From the NCBI GenBank assembly GCA_036500765.1, contig DASYBM010000002.1, positions 162,874 to 226,873 on the forward strand: a stretch of DNA of 64,000 nt, read 5' to 3'. The translations under genes were made by a program, and so were the position numbers. The notes under the pieces are model-generated. The model did no database searches. It worked only from the letters and a program-made list of their open reading frames with translations, and was not told the origin of the DNA. How positions within the stretch are numbered: the first letter of the stretch is position 1; each line of letters starts with the position of its first letter. Below are positions 1 through 8,194 of this stretch, one piece after another. Source of the stretch: Candidatus Sulfotelmatobacter sp. GTDB lineage: Bacteria; Acidobacteriota; Terriglobia; Terriglobales; Acidobacteriaceae.

Positions 1-98
1 GCAACCGAATTCCAGCAAAACAAACATAAAAACATTTCATGAAAAGCAGCAGGCAGAGTCGAGAAAGTGCAGTCGTAATAACTAACGAATTAGTTGGA

Positions 99-122
99 AA
101 TCAAAACTCTAATCAAAACTCT
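99..122. repeat. perfect 12-bp tandem duplication in htrA leader
   Basis: The 12-mer aatcaaaactct occurs twice head to tail (99-110 and 111-122), ending three bases before the Shine-Dalgarno of the htrA-like gene. It is A-rich and probably single-stranded in the mRNA. Seen directly; any role in translation is unknown. Confidence 0.85.
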
Positions 123-140
123 CGAAAGGAAGTTAACTCA

Positions 141-1718
141 ATGAACTTTGACAACGATACTCGCACGAAACCCTTAACCAAATGGATGCGGCGGCTTGCT
201 ATGCCAGTGCTGGCTCTGGCGCTGGTCGCCTCGTTCGTAACCTACGAAGTTGCGAAGCCGGCAACGGCACGAGCCGCAGCTGCGGCTCCCGCGGTCGCGC
301 CGCTCGATACCGATAGCGTCGGCGCTTTGCTGGCGCTCGACAAGGCGATGGAGACCCTGGCGGCGCGGGTTACACCGGCGGTCGTCAACGTAACCGTTAC
401 GTCTCGCACGAAGGCGGATAATGCTGGCAATCAGCAAATGCCGGATGGCATGCAGCAGTTCTTTGGCCAGCAAGGGGGCCAGCAGGGCCCGTTCGGGCAA
501 TTTTTCGGTCCGGGAGGCCCCGGCATGCGGCAGCGCCAGCCCGAGATTGAACACGGCATGGGCAGCGGTGTGGTCATCTCGCCGGACGGCTATATCGTCA
601 CCAACAACCACGTCATCGATGGCGCGGTCGACATTCGCGTTACGACCAGCAATCGACGCGTGCTCAAAGCCAAGCTCGTGGGCGCCGACCCGCTCACCGA
701 TCTGGCAGTACTCAAGGTGAACGCGACCGATCTCGCCAGCGCTCCGTGGGGCGATTCGAAAGAAGTGCGGCCGGGCCAGACCGTGCTTGCATTCGGGAAT
801 CCTTATGGATTTCGCTTCACCGTAACCCGCGGCATCGTCAGCGCGATCAACCGCGCCAATCCCGATGCTTCGGACCGCAGCAAGCCGGGTGAGTTCATCC
901 AGACGGATGCGGCCATTAATCCGGGCAACTCGGGCGGACCGCTGGTGGATGCGCGGGGCGAAGTTGTGGGCATTAACACGTTCCTGATTTCATCTTCTGG
1001 CAGCTTCTCGGGGATGGGATTTGCGATCCCCTCGCAGATCGTCAGGCCAACGGTTGAAACCTTGATCCGCGACGGGAAAGTCAGTCATGGCCATATCGGA
1101 ATCGGAATCGCCGACGTTACGCCGGAGAATGCCAAGTTCTTCGACGAATCGAATGCGACGGGCGGCGTGGTCACGCAAGTCGACCCCGGTTCGCCGGGAG
1201 CCAAAGCTGGTCTGGAAATTGGCGATGTCATTACGGAAATCGATGGCCAGAAGGTCAGCGATGCGGGCGAACTTCAGGTGCTAGTGGGGCAGAAACAGCC
1301 GGGATCGAAGATCACGCTTAAAGTTTTCCGTGACGGAAAGAGCATGAGCGTTCCGGTGACTCTTGAGGCGCTGGGCGCTCACGGTGCCGAAGCCGGCGAT
1401 CAATCCGGCAACGGCCAGGGGAAGATGCGCTGGGGCATTGGCCTGAGTAATCTGACTCCGGACCTGCGCGAGCAGATTCAGGCCCCGAAAGACATCCACG
1501 GGGCCGTGATTCAGCAGGTGCAGCCGGGCAGCTCGGCGGATAATGCCGGACTGCAACAAGGCGACATCATCCTCGAAGTGAATCGCCACAAAGTGCAGTC
1601 GGCGGCGGATGTGCAGCAGGCTCTGTCGAATGTGGCCAAGGGGCAAGATGCGCTGCTGCTGGTGTGGTCGAACGGCGGGAACAGCTTCCGGGTGCTGCAT
1701 GCGCCTGAAGGCGCCTGA
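141..1718 (+). CDS. htrA: HtrA/Do-family periplasmic serine protease with two PDZ domains
   Basis: 525 aa envelope protease/chaperone of the DegP/DegQ/DegS group, which degrades or refolds damaged exported proteins. A basic N-terminus and hydrophobic stretch (about residues 16-35) ending near ATARA form a signal peptide or anchor. The trypsin-like catalytic triad is readable: H157 in TNNHV, D187 in LTDLAV, S264 in GNSGGP. Two PDZ domains follow (about 335-430 and 440-520). A Gly/Gln/Pro-rich loop (about 95-135) precedes the first conserved strand, as in the flexible LA loop of Do proteases. ATG 141 is chosen over the open frame from 39 because AAAGGAAG at 125-132 sits 8 nt upstream and the signal peptide then begins close to the N-terminus. 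A strong hairpin follows the stop. The family is certain; which of DegP, DegQ or DegS it matches is not. Confidence 0.95.
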   Translation: MNFDNDTRTKPLTKWMRRLAMPVLALALVASFVTYEVAKPATARAAAAAPAVAPLDTDSVGALLALDKAMETLAARVTPAVVNVTVTSRTKADNAGNQQMPDGMQQFFGQQGGQQGPFGQFFGPGGPGMRQRQPEIEHGMGSGVVISPDGYIVTNNHVIDGAVDIRVTTSNRRVLKAKLVGADPLTDLAVLKVNATDLASAPWGDSKEVRPGQTVLAFGNPYGFRFTVTRGIVSAINRANPDASDRSKPGEFIQTDAAINPGNSGGPLVDARGEVVGINTFLISSSGSFSGMGFAIPSQIVRPTVETLIRDGKVSHGHIGIGIADVTPENAKFFDESNATGGVVTQVDPGSPGAKAGLEIGDVITEIDGQKVSDAGELQVLVGQKQPGSKITLKVFRDGKSMSVPVTLEALGAHGAEAGDQSGNGQGKMRWGIGLSNLTPDLREQIQAPKDIHGAVIQQVQPGSSADNAGLQQGDIILEVNRHKVQSAADVQQALSNVAKGQDALLLVWSNGGNSFRVLHAPEGA

Positions 1719-1738
1719 GTGCTTCAATCAATCGCGTG

Positions 1739-1763
1739 GCCCCGGACGCATTCGGTCCGGGGC
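1739..1763 (+). terminator. hairpin downstream of htrA
   Basis: Perfect 9-bp GC-rich inverted repeat (gccccggac / gtccggggc) with a 7-nt loop, 20 nt after the htrA stop and between convergent genes. The downstream T-run is weak, so it may be an imperfect intrinsic terminator. Confidence 0.6.
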
Positions 1764-1796
1764 TATGCGTTCAGGTTCTTGGTACGGGTACTGCTT

Positions 1797-1816
1797 GGCG
1801 GACGAATGCGTCCGCC
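1797..1816. terminator. second hairpin between convergent genes
   Basis: ggcggacg and cgtccgcc pair perfectly (8 bp) around an aatg loop, directly abutting the stop codon of the minus-strand esterase gene at 1818. It probably terminates that gene's transcript. No U-tract is seen on either side. Confidence 0.4.
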
Positions 1817-1817
1817 G

Positions 1818-3773
1818 CTACGTGGGCGGAGGTGAAAAATAGCGCTTTGCGAACTCGAGGAACGTGGGCCAGTTCGGGGCGGGCGTATGGCCGCCGCTGT
1901 GTTGGCGGAAGGCGATGTCGCCGCCGATCAGCGCAGTTTCGATCGGCGGAAATTCGGTGGTTCCGAGATCTTTCTTTCCTAAGAGGTTGTACACGGGGCC
2001 CGCGCCGACTGCGGCGAGGAACATGCCCTTGGCGTCGACCCAGCCGTCGCCTTTAGCGATTGCTCCGGCGCCGATGAATACCGGACGCGGGGCGCATAGT
2101 GCGATTAGCTCATGAGCGTCGATGGGTAAATCATTCTCCGTCAGCGGCCCGGCATATTTTAGGAAGTTGCCGGCCATCCAGTGATACTCGCCGGTGCCTG
2201 CGATGTTTCCGATCTGCTCGCCGAAGTTGCGGCGGAAGAGCTTCGCTCCAGCTTCTCCGGAGGAACTGATATAGGCAATAGCAAATCGCGCATCATTGGC
2301 CATTGCGACCAGCGCCGCTTTCCCGTAACGAGAGTGGCCTTCGATTCCGACGCGCTTCGCGTCCACCGCCGGGTCGGTTTCAAAGTAATCGAGGGCGCGG
2401 CTCGCGCCCCAGGCCCATGCTCGCAGTGCGCCCCAGTCGTCGAGTTGGCGCGGCTGGCCTTTATTCACCAGGCCGATCACGCCCTGCGTCAGTCCTTCGC
2501 CATTGTCGGGCTGGACGGTTGTGGGAATGTAAATCGCATAGCCCCAACCCTGCGCGAGCACTTGCTGCCGCCAGGTGGGTCCGGCGGGCGGGCGCATCAT
2601 CTCCGGATAACGCTTGATCAACATTGCCAGGACTTCCGGGCTCAACCCTAATTCCATCATCATCGGCACCGGACCGGGCGCGGTCGCCGGCGTGGTCAGG
2701 GTTAGATCGATGTCGACCTTCACCTGCGGGCAGGCCGAGTTGTCGACGTGGCCGGTTAACTTCTTCGTGATGACGGGAACGTCTCCGACCATCTCTTTGG
2801 TCGTGCTCACGACGTCCCAACGGACGCTGGGTGTTTTTCGGGGTACGCGGCCGTAGATTTCCCGGTCGAAGTCTTCTACGATCTCGGGGCGTCGATCATG
2901 CCACCACATTTTCGCCGTCGTAACTTTGTTCCCGCTTTTTGTGAGCAGGGGATCGGGAAGTTTGGGATACGGATTGGCCTTGGACTCATCGTAATTGGCG
3001 GCGTTCGGAGATTTCGGATCTCCGTCGGCGCCGCGTCGCAGGGCGGTGATGTGCAGCAGATCCATGATGCGCTGATGGTCCTGCTCGGCAGTCAGCGGCC
3101 CCGGAGCTGGGGCTGTCGCGGCGGCGGGCATCTCTTCAATCTTGACATTTGAAAAGATCGCCGTCTCCAAAGTGGTAGCCACATGCGAACAGACGCCCAG
3201 GCCCACGTAGACGGGATCCTGCAATCCCACATATTCCACCGGACCCACGATCTTCAGTTCCTCGCTGGGTTTCCCGGCGTACATCGTGAACCGGCTGCCT
3301 TTTCTCTCGAGACGCAGCCGCACCGTACCCTCGACCTGCGTCGGGAGTTGATAAGTCTGTTCATTCGCCGCCCCTCGAAACTGCAACGAGGTTAGTCCGT
3401 TGCCATGCGATACCGCGTCGGCATACGCCGATCCGGGGTCGAGGCCCTGACGGATCATCAGCAGTGCCTTACGATGCTCGGCGTCGCTGGCGCCCACCCA
3501 TTGCACGTCGGCACTGAGTGTCATATCTCCGGATGCCTTTTTCCACACAAAGTAGAATGCATCGGCAGTGCCCCACACGTTGGCGCCGCCCCCGGTAATC
3601 CGGTACTCGCCCGTCGCGGCGTCGTAATGGGCGGTGCTTCCGGCCGGCGTCTGCCCCACACTGCTTTGATTCGTGAAGATGCCGAGAGCGCTGGTCTGGG
3701 CCAGGCTCATGCCGGCGCCGACGATGAGACAGATTGCGAACCTGAACACCGTGATTTCGAGTCTCGCGAACAT
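1818..3773 (-). CDS. secreted CE15-like glucuronoyl/acyl esterase with N-terminal lectin-like domain
   Basis: 651 aa. A signal peptide (about 1-25, ending SLAQ) leads into a beta-sandwich-like region (about 28-212; AFYFVWKKASGDMTLSADV) typical of DUF1349/concanavalin-type modules. A linker of Ala/Pro follows, then an alpha/beta-hydrolase domain (about 285-650). The nucleophile elbow GHSRYGKAA gives S481, matching the CE15 pattern G-x-S-R-x-G-K; the distal HSGGHTPAP supplies the probable catalytic His. CE15 enzymes cleave ester bonds between 4-O-methylglucuronate of xylan and lignin, so a role in plant-polymer breakdown is plausible. The first position of the motif is His rather than the usual Cys, so the substrate may differ. 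The last residues (SPPPT) are encoded in the intergenic hairpin region. Fold is clear; substrate is inferred. Confidence 0.8.
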   Translation of the reverse strand: MFARLEITVFRFAICLIVGAGMSLAQTSALGIFTNQSSVGQTPAGSTAHYDAATGEYRITGGGANVWGTADAFYFVWKKASGDMTLSADVQWVGASDAEHRKALLMIRQGLDPGSAYADAVSHGNGLTSLQFRGAANEQTYQLPTQVEGTVRLRLERKGSRFTMYAGKPSEELKIVGPVEYVGLQDPVYVGLGVCSHVATTLETAIFSNVKIEEMPAAATAPAPGPLTAEQDHQRIMDLLHITALRRGADGDPKSPNAANYDESKANPYPKLPDPLLTKSGNKVTTAKMWWHDRRPEIVEDFDREIYGRVPRKTPSVRWDVVSTTKEMVGDVPVITKKLTGHVDNSACPQVKVDIDLTLTTPATAPGPVPMMMELGLSPEVLAMLIKRYPEMMRPPAGPTWRQQVLAQGWGYAIYIPTTVQPDNGEGLTQGVIGLVNKGQPRQLDDWGALRAWAWGASRALDYFETDPAVDAKRVGIEGHSRYGKAALVAMANDARFAIAYISSSGEAGAKLFRRNFGEQIGNIAGTGEYHWMAGNFLKYAGPLTENDLPIDAHELIALCAPRPVFIGAGAIAKGDGWVDAKGMFLAAVGAGPVYNLLGKKDLGTTEFPPIETALIGGDIAFRQHSGGHTPAPNWPTFLEFAKRYFSPPPT

Positions 3774-3836
3774 GGCTCTCTCCCGGGAATATCGGCTATC
3801 ACTGTATCGCAGCGCCGCGGAGGGTTCGCTCTATTT

Positions 3837-5504
3837 TTACAACGGGGCTGGGTGTTCGCCCGGCGCTTTCGCGGGAGGCTTGTTTTTGTGGTCGAAGTCC
3901 AGTCCGAAGTGGGGTTCGTCGCGCGTGCCACTAATCTTGAAAGGAATTTCAGCTCCCGCCCCATGCTTTTCGAAGAACGGATCGATGGGCTTCAGCAAAA
4001 TGGACTTCCAACCGGTCGTCATCTGCGAGAGCCTGGCAGTCAGTCTGAGCACTCCATGAAAATCGAAGGTATTGCCGTCCAGGCTGTACTGCCCGATTGC
4101 GTCGGCATGGGTTCCCGGAATCTGGAAATGCAGGAACGAGAAAGAAAGCACTCCCTGGTCGAGCTTGAAGGTGCCTTGTAAATCGGAAGTGACCAGCGCC
4201 GCGCTTTGACCTTTGGGCGCAGAGCCTTGCCCGAGACTGCGCATGCTCAACGAGTCGATCCGGTTCTGAACTTTGTCGTTCGTGAAGTGAGCCTCAGGAA
4301 TGTGGAAGTTGCCGGCGAGCTTGAGTCGATTGGCAACATCCGCTGTTCCGGCGGGAATACTCAGCTTGGTCTTCATGGAGACGGTTCCGGTCATGATCGG
4401 GGGGTCGGTCTTGACGCCGAGTTTCAGCAGGTCTTCGATGTGGGCGCGGCCCAGATTAACGTCGAGTTCCACATCGTGACCCTGCGGATTGTTCATGCGC
4501 ACGACCTTGCCCCGGGCCGTAAAAGTGGAGTTCAGCACTTTGGCATTGACTGGGTCAAGATAGGTATCGCCGTCGGTGCCATCCACGATCGCATGAAAAT
4601 CGGTGTGGAGAGGGACGCGGTGACCGCTGACGGCAATCTGAAAGTCCGGTGTGTCCGTCTGACCCTGGACTTCGATGTGGCCCAGCGTCCCAGAGTATTT
4701 CCCCGTGGACGTCAGAATGCCGCCGATCCCGGCGATCGTCCCGAGGTCAGCGTGGGTGAAGTCATAGCTTCCCCCGACGGCGGTGTCGCGTGGGCTTTCT
4801 TCATGCAGCGGTCCGAACACGCCCGTAGATTGGATATTGCCGGTCGGCTTGGGATTGGTCAGCGTTGCCTCAAAGCGCAGTGGCTGGCCGGGACCAATAT
4901 CCTTCATTTTCAAACTGCCAATGTCGAACTCGAGCGGCGGCTTGCCTGGCTTGGTGGTGTTGATAATCAATTTTGCGTTGGCGCAAACGAAGTGGTCGAC
5001 GGCAATGCTTATTTTCCCGCCGCGCCGGCGCATGTTGCTCATCTGCTGACGATCGTTTTTTGGCGGGATGTTCATGGTCAAGCCGCTCACGTAGACAGTG
5101 TCGACGTGCATGGGAACTCGAAACAAGCTGCGGACGGCGGTTTGGAAGCGGAATTCTTCAATCTCCAGTAAGGGCTGCACTCCGGCTTGCCACGGATTGG
5201 GATCGGTGGCGCCGAAAATCTTCAGGCCTTTGCCGTCCACGTGTATTCCGTTCGCGATCCACACGTGAAGGTCCGCGAGTTCGACCCGGCTCTTGAAACG
5301 TGTCGCGAGTGTTTCGATCACGCGGGCGCGCAGAATGGGTTGCGCCCGCGCAATCACGATACGGATAGAGATGCCCGCCACAATCAGAAGTGCGAGGAAG
5401 AATCCGGCGATCCAGCGCCATCGGTGCGGGTGCCGACGACGCGTGGGCACGACCCCAGCGGAATGGTTGTTGACTGGAGCTGGAGGGGATATAGGGGCGC
5501 TCAC
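3837..5504 (-). CDS. AsmA-like inner-membrane-anchored protein
   Basis: 555 aa. A short Pro-rich, basic cytoplasmic tail is followed by one transmembrane segment (about 29-52) and a long beta-rich periplasmic region. The layout and the segment just after the membrane (RVIETLATRFKSRVELADLHV) match the AsmA/DUF748 superfamily, whose members span the periplasm and are linked to lipid transport and outer-membrane homeostasis. The C-terminus repeats AsmA-type beta motifs (GQYSLDGNTFDFHGVLRLTA). It starts at GTG 5504; I see no Shine-Dalgarno and no ATG before residue 127. It lies 63 bp upstream of the esterase gene on the same strand, so the two could be co-transcribed. The exact role is unknown. 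Confidence 0.65.
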   Translation of the reverse strand: MSAPISPPAPVNNHSAGVVPTRRRHPHRWRWIAGFFLALLIVAGISIRIVIARAQPILRARVIETLATRFKSRVELADLHVWIANGIHVDGKGLKIFGATDPNPWQAGVQPLLEIEEFRFQTAVRSLFRVPMHVDTVYVSGLTMNIPPKNDRQQMSNMRRRGGKISIAVDHFVCANAKLIINTTKPGKPPLEFDIGSLKMKDIGPGQPLRFEATLTNPKPTGNIQSTGVFGPLHEESPRDTAVGGSYDFTHADLGTIAGIGGILTSTGKYSGTLGHIEVQGQTDTPDFQIAVSGHRVPLHTDFHAIVDGTDGDTYLDPVNAKVLNSTFTARGKVVRMNNPQGHDVELDVNLGRAHIEDLLKLGVKTDPPIMTGTVSMKTKLSIPAGTADVANRLKLAGNFHIPEAHFTNDKVQNRIDSLSMRSLGQGSAPKGQSAALVTSDLQGTFKLDQGVLSFSFLHFQIPGTHADAIGQYSLDGNTFDFHGVLRLTARLSQMTTGWKSILLKPIDPFFEKHGAGAEIPFKISGTRDEPHFGLDFDHKNKPPAKAPGEHPAPL

Positions 5505-5584
5505 GCTATATTGTTATGCCGCGAAGGCAAGTAATAAAATCAGGGCTTTCCCTCAGAAGTGTAGTTTGGCTTACGCAGTCGCCG

Positions 5585-5630
5585 GAAGATCCTTCGGTCC
5601 GGCTGAAGTACGGCTGCGCTCAGCATGACA
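5585..5630 (+). repeat. dispersed 46-bp repeat, copy 1
   Basis: Runs from gaagatccttcggtccggc to cagcatgaca. It is nearly identical to copies at 7006-7051 and 54918-54963, all in the same orientation on the + strand. Each copy lies between genes and ends in the conserved tgaca. The reverse complement translates to the spurious peptide pattern CHxERSR found in many genome annotations. Confidence 0.85.
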
Positions 5631-5656
5631 GTTTCTGTCTGGGAGACTGCACCCGT

Positions 5657-6904
5657 TTACCCCTGGGGCACTTGCGCCAGATTTACGAGGCTCCAAACCA
5701 CATAGGCTGCCATCATTCCGACGAGGCAGGCCGTTACCAGCGGGCGATAAGCGGTTTCCAGCAAGTCCGCGAGCACGCCCGAGACGAAAATAAATAGAAA
5801 CGGGACCGCGGCGAGCAGAAAGCCCTCGCCCGCGGCGTGGGGATGCGCCATCCCCAAGACGAGAAACGCAACCGAAACCAGCAGAGGAGCCGTATTGCCA
5901 AAGTAACGCGTGCGCGGCCAGGCAGCATAAGTTGCCAGGGCGACCGGGAGCGCCAACGCCAGCGCGGGACAGGCGCGGCCGATCCTCACCGCGACTTGCT
6001 TGTAGACTCCGGGCACGGTGAATCCGCGCCACGTCGCTGCCCAGAACATAGCGCGGCGCATGCTTTCCGCGAAGGCTTGGGCGTGAAAGAAGTAAAACGC
6101 GAAGAGCAGAATAAACCCTACCAGGCACGCTGCGATCCAGATGACAAACCCTGCCTCTCGTCTCACAGGAGCGACGTACAACAGAAATCCTAAAGCCATG
6201 GGAAGAAGCACGATTAGAGAGAACTGCGATCCCACGGCTATGCCAAGCGACACGCCTAACAGTACGATGCGCCGCCAGTTCCACAGTATGACTTCGCGCG
6301 GAGCGTATAGCGTGTGGGCGACGGCGATGGCAGTGAAAATGGCGCCAAAGGCTCCCCAAACCGCGACAATCTCCGGTTCGGTATGCCACACGGCGCTGGC
6401 CTGGATGAGCGAGGGAGAGAAACAGTAGAACGTGAGCGCGACGAATCCTCCGGTGTTGCCGCAAAGACGTCTGGCCACGTACCACAACGATGCGCCCAGG
6501 AATAGACCGCAAGCGAGGAAGGGGATTCGCGGAAGCCAGCCCCAATAGGCGACTGAGCCGCCGTCGAAGCCGCGCGGCCAGGCAAGCAGCGGAGCCGCCG
6601 ATACGATGGAAAGCAATGGCGAGTGCTCGGCGTCAAAACCGCCGTTGTCGGCGCGGAACAATTCTTGAGGAGGCACAAGGGAGTCGAGGAAGGGAGCTCC
6701 GGCAACGCCTCGGCCATGCCATTGTTTCCATCCTTCGCTGATTCGCGCCGCTTCAGCATCGCCGATCTCGTGAGTGCCGCGTAATTCGGAGTGCATCAGT
6801 TCCGAATGAACCAGCCATAGAGCCTGCGTCAGAAAGGCGAGCAGCAGCAGTCCGGCGAGAAACTGCGGACGTCCGAAGCGTTCGCGCGTGAAATATGGCC
6901 CCAT
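5657..6904 (-). CDS. polytopic membrane protein, possibly glycosyltransferase (GT39/GT83-like)
   Basis: 415 aa with about nine to ten hydrophobic segments spread along its length (first at about 16-33, last at about 388-410). The first extracytoplasmic loop holds acidic residues (THEIGDAEAARI; FDAEHSP), the place where ArnT/PMT-type lipid-linked sugar transferases carry catalytic Asp/Glu residues. That makes a dolichyl- or undecaprenyl-phosphate-sugar transferase possible, but I do not recognise a diagnostic motif. It is bracketed by two copies of the dispersed 46-bp repeat (5585 and 7006). Membrane location is certain; function is a guess. Confidence 0.55.
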   Translation of the reverse strand: MGPYFTRERFGRPQFLAGLLLLAFLTQALWLVHSELMHSELRGTHEIGDAEAARISEGWKQWHGRGVAGAPFLDSLVPPQELFRADNGGFDAEHSPLLSIVSAAPLLAWPRGFDGGSVAYWGWLPRIPFLACGLFLGASLWYVARRLCGNTGGFVALTFYCFSPSLIQASAVWHTEPEIVAVWGAFGAIFTAIAVAHTLYAPREVILWNWRRIVLLGVSLGIAVGSQFSLIVLLPMALGFLLYVAPVRREAGFVIWIAACLVGFILLFAFYFFHAQAFAESMRRAMFWAATWRGFTVPGVYKQVAVRIGRACPALALALPVALATYAAWPRTRYFGNTAPLLVSVAFLVLGMAHPHAAGEGFLLAAVPFLFIFVSGVLADLLETAYRPLVTACLVGMMAAYVVWSLVNLAQVPQG

Positions 6905-7005
6905 AAGGTCGAGCCGAGTGTTTTACCATGTCGGAGACGGTTTGCGGGATATTTGCAGGAAACGGCACGGATGCGGTTTCGCTGGCGCGCCGGGCCGGTT
7001 GAGCG

Positions 7006-7051
7006 GGAGATCCTTCGCTCCGCCTGAAGTACGGCTACGCTCAGGATGACA
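7006..7051 (+). repeat. dispersed 46-bp repeat, copy 2
   Basis: Second copy of the family, from gagatccttcgctccgcctg to ctcaggatgaca. It lies in the divergent region between the membrane protein and the CPBP protease gene, so it may sit within or near their promoters. Confidence 0.85.
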
Positions 7052-7106
7052 TTGGCAATTAATTTAATAGCCCAAAACCGAGACGTTTCTGCGAGAAAGT
7101 TACGGA

Positions 7107-8120
7107 ATGAGTGAACTCGATACCAACTCGGAAGCGAGTCCGGCGGTGAATCCCATGCCCACGCCGTCAGGGCCGGGGTTTGCTGCCGCAAACCAGCCAT
7201 CGTATGCCCACACGCTATTTATGTCCGTGGACGGGCTGCGTCCGGGGTGGGGATTGCTTTTTTATGTGCTGATGTTTCTTCCGTTACAGTGGCTGGCCGC
7301 GGAGTTAGCGGGATCGCGCGATTGGGGGGGGAGTGGGTTATGGGCGCTGATGCTGCAAGAGGCAGGAAGCCTGGCGGCAGCGGCGATTCCCGCCGTGGCG
7401 CTGATGCGAATCGAGCGTCGGCTCTGGAGTATCTACGGATTGCCCGGAAGGCAAGCCTTCGGGCGGCTGTTCTGGGTGGGGGCGCTGTGGGGATTCGCCG
7501 CGATCAGCCTGCTGATGGCCGCGCTCTACGGCATTCACCTGTTTTCGCTGGGTCATATTGTTCTGCATGGAGCGCGGGTGGCCAGGTTCGCGGCGTTCTG
7601 GGCGGCGATGTTTGTCTTGGTCGGATTGTTCGAGGAGTTCCTGCTGCGCGGCTACTCGCAGTTCACCTTATCGCGCGGCATTGGATTCTGGCCGGCGGCC
7701 TTGGTGCTGTCATGCGTGTTCGGCCTGATTCATCTTCGGAATGGCGGCGAGCAGTGGAGAGGCCTGCTGGCCGCGGCGTTTATCGGCTTTTTCTTCTGTT
7801 TGACGCTGCGCCGCACCGGCAGTCTTTGGTTTGCCGTGGGCTTTCATGCCGCATGGGATTGGGGCGAGACTTTTTTCTACTCCGTGCCCGACAGCGGCAT
7901 GCTCGCTCCCGGACATTTGCTGAGTTCGTCATTGCGTGGATCGGAGTGGCTCAGTGGGGGATCGGTGGGACCGGAGGGCAGCGTGCTGTGTCTGGTGGTG
8001 ATTGCGGTGGTGTGGGTGGCATTCGACCGGATCTATCCGCGGGCCGTTGTGCGCGGCGGCCATGCGACATCGGCGCTGCCGGCGACAGCAGGTTCCTCGT
8101 CGCGGCGCTCCTCGGAATGA
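7107..8120 (+). CDS. CPBP-family (CAAX/ABI-type) intramembrane metalloprotease
   Basis: 337 aa, about eight hydrophobic segments. The family's glutamate motif E176-E177-x3-R181 (FEEFLLRG) is present, as are the metal-binding histidines H209 (FGLIH) and H247 (GFHAAWD). Related bacterial proteins cleave membrane substrates or confer bacteriocin self-immunity; no substrate is suggested by the neighbours. The last ~11 residues (AGSSSRRSSE) are encoded inside a dispersed repeat at 8087-8122, so the native C-terminus was probably altered by repeat insertion. Confidence 0.85.
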   Translation: MSELDTNSEASPAVNPMPTPSGPGFAAANQPSYAHTLFMSVDGLRPGWGLLFYVLMFLPLQWLAAELAGSRDWGGSGLWALMLQEAGSLAAAAIPAVALMRIERRLWSIYGLPGRQAFGRLFWVGALWGFAAISLLMAALYGIHLFSLGHIVLHGARVARFAAFWAAMFVLVGLFEEFLLRGYSQFTLSRGIGFWPAALVLSCVFGLIHLRNGGEQWRGLLAAAFIGFFFCLTLRRTGSLWFAVGFHAAWDWGETFFYSVPDSGMLAPGHLLSSSLRGSEWLSGGSVGPEGSVLCLVVIAVVWVAFDRIYPRAVVRGGHATSALPATAGSSSRRSSE

Positions 8121-8122
8121 CA
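8087..8122. repeat. dispersed repeat of a second type, overlapping the protease stop codon
   Basis: agcaggttcctcgtcgcggcgctcctcggaatgaca. Its reverse complement encodes the CHSEER-type spurious peptide familiar from many bacterial annotations. Like the 46-bp family it ends in an -atgaca terminus. Only one copy was noticed here; membership of a wider family rests on recall, not a search. Confidence 0.5.
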
Positions 8123-8135
8123 AAAGCTGTGGAGC

Positions 8136-8156
8136 GTAGCGTGAGCATCACGCTAC
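8136..8156. terminator. hairpin after CPBP protease gene
   Basis: gtagcgtga and tcacgctac form a perfect 9-bp stem with a 3-nt loop, 15 nt past the stop codon at 8120. A short attcg follows rather than a U-tract. It may end the protease transcript before recQ. Confidence 0.45.
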
Positions 8157-8181
8157 CATTCGCCTTCCTCGCCGCACGTCC

Positions 8182-8187
8182 TATACT
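8182..8187 (+). promoter_or_regulatory. possible -10 element placing recQ transcription start at its ATG
   Basis: tatact lies 7 nt before the recQ start codon at 8195, and no Shine-Dalgarno is present. If this is the -10, transcription would start at about the A of the ATG and the mRNA would be leaderless. The -35 region (ttcgcc, 8159) is poor. Confidence 0.35.
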
Positions 8188-8194
8188 GACTGCT

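Noticed and set aside
7247..8194. Open frame fused upstream of recQ, giving a 960-aa protein
   Set aside because: It overlaps the CPBP protease gene in another frame and its translation resembles no RecQ extension; RecQ begins at ATG 8195.
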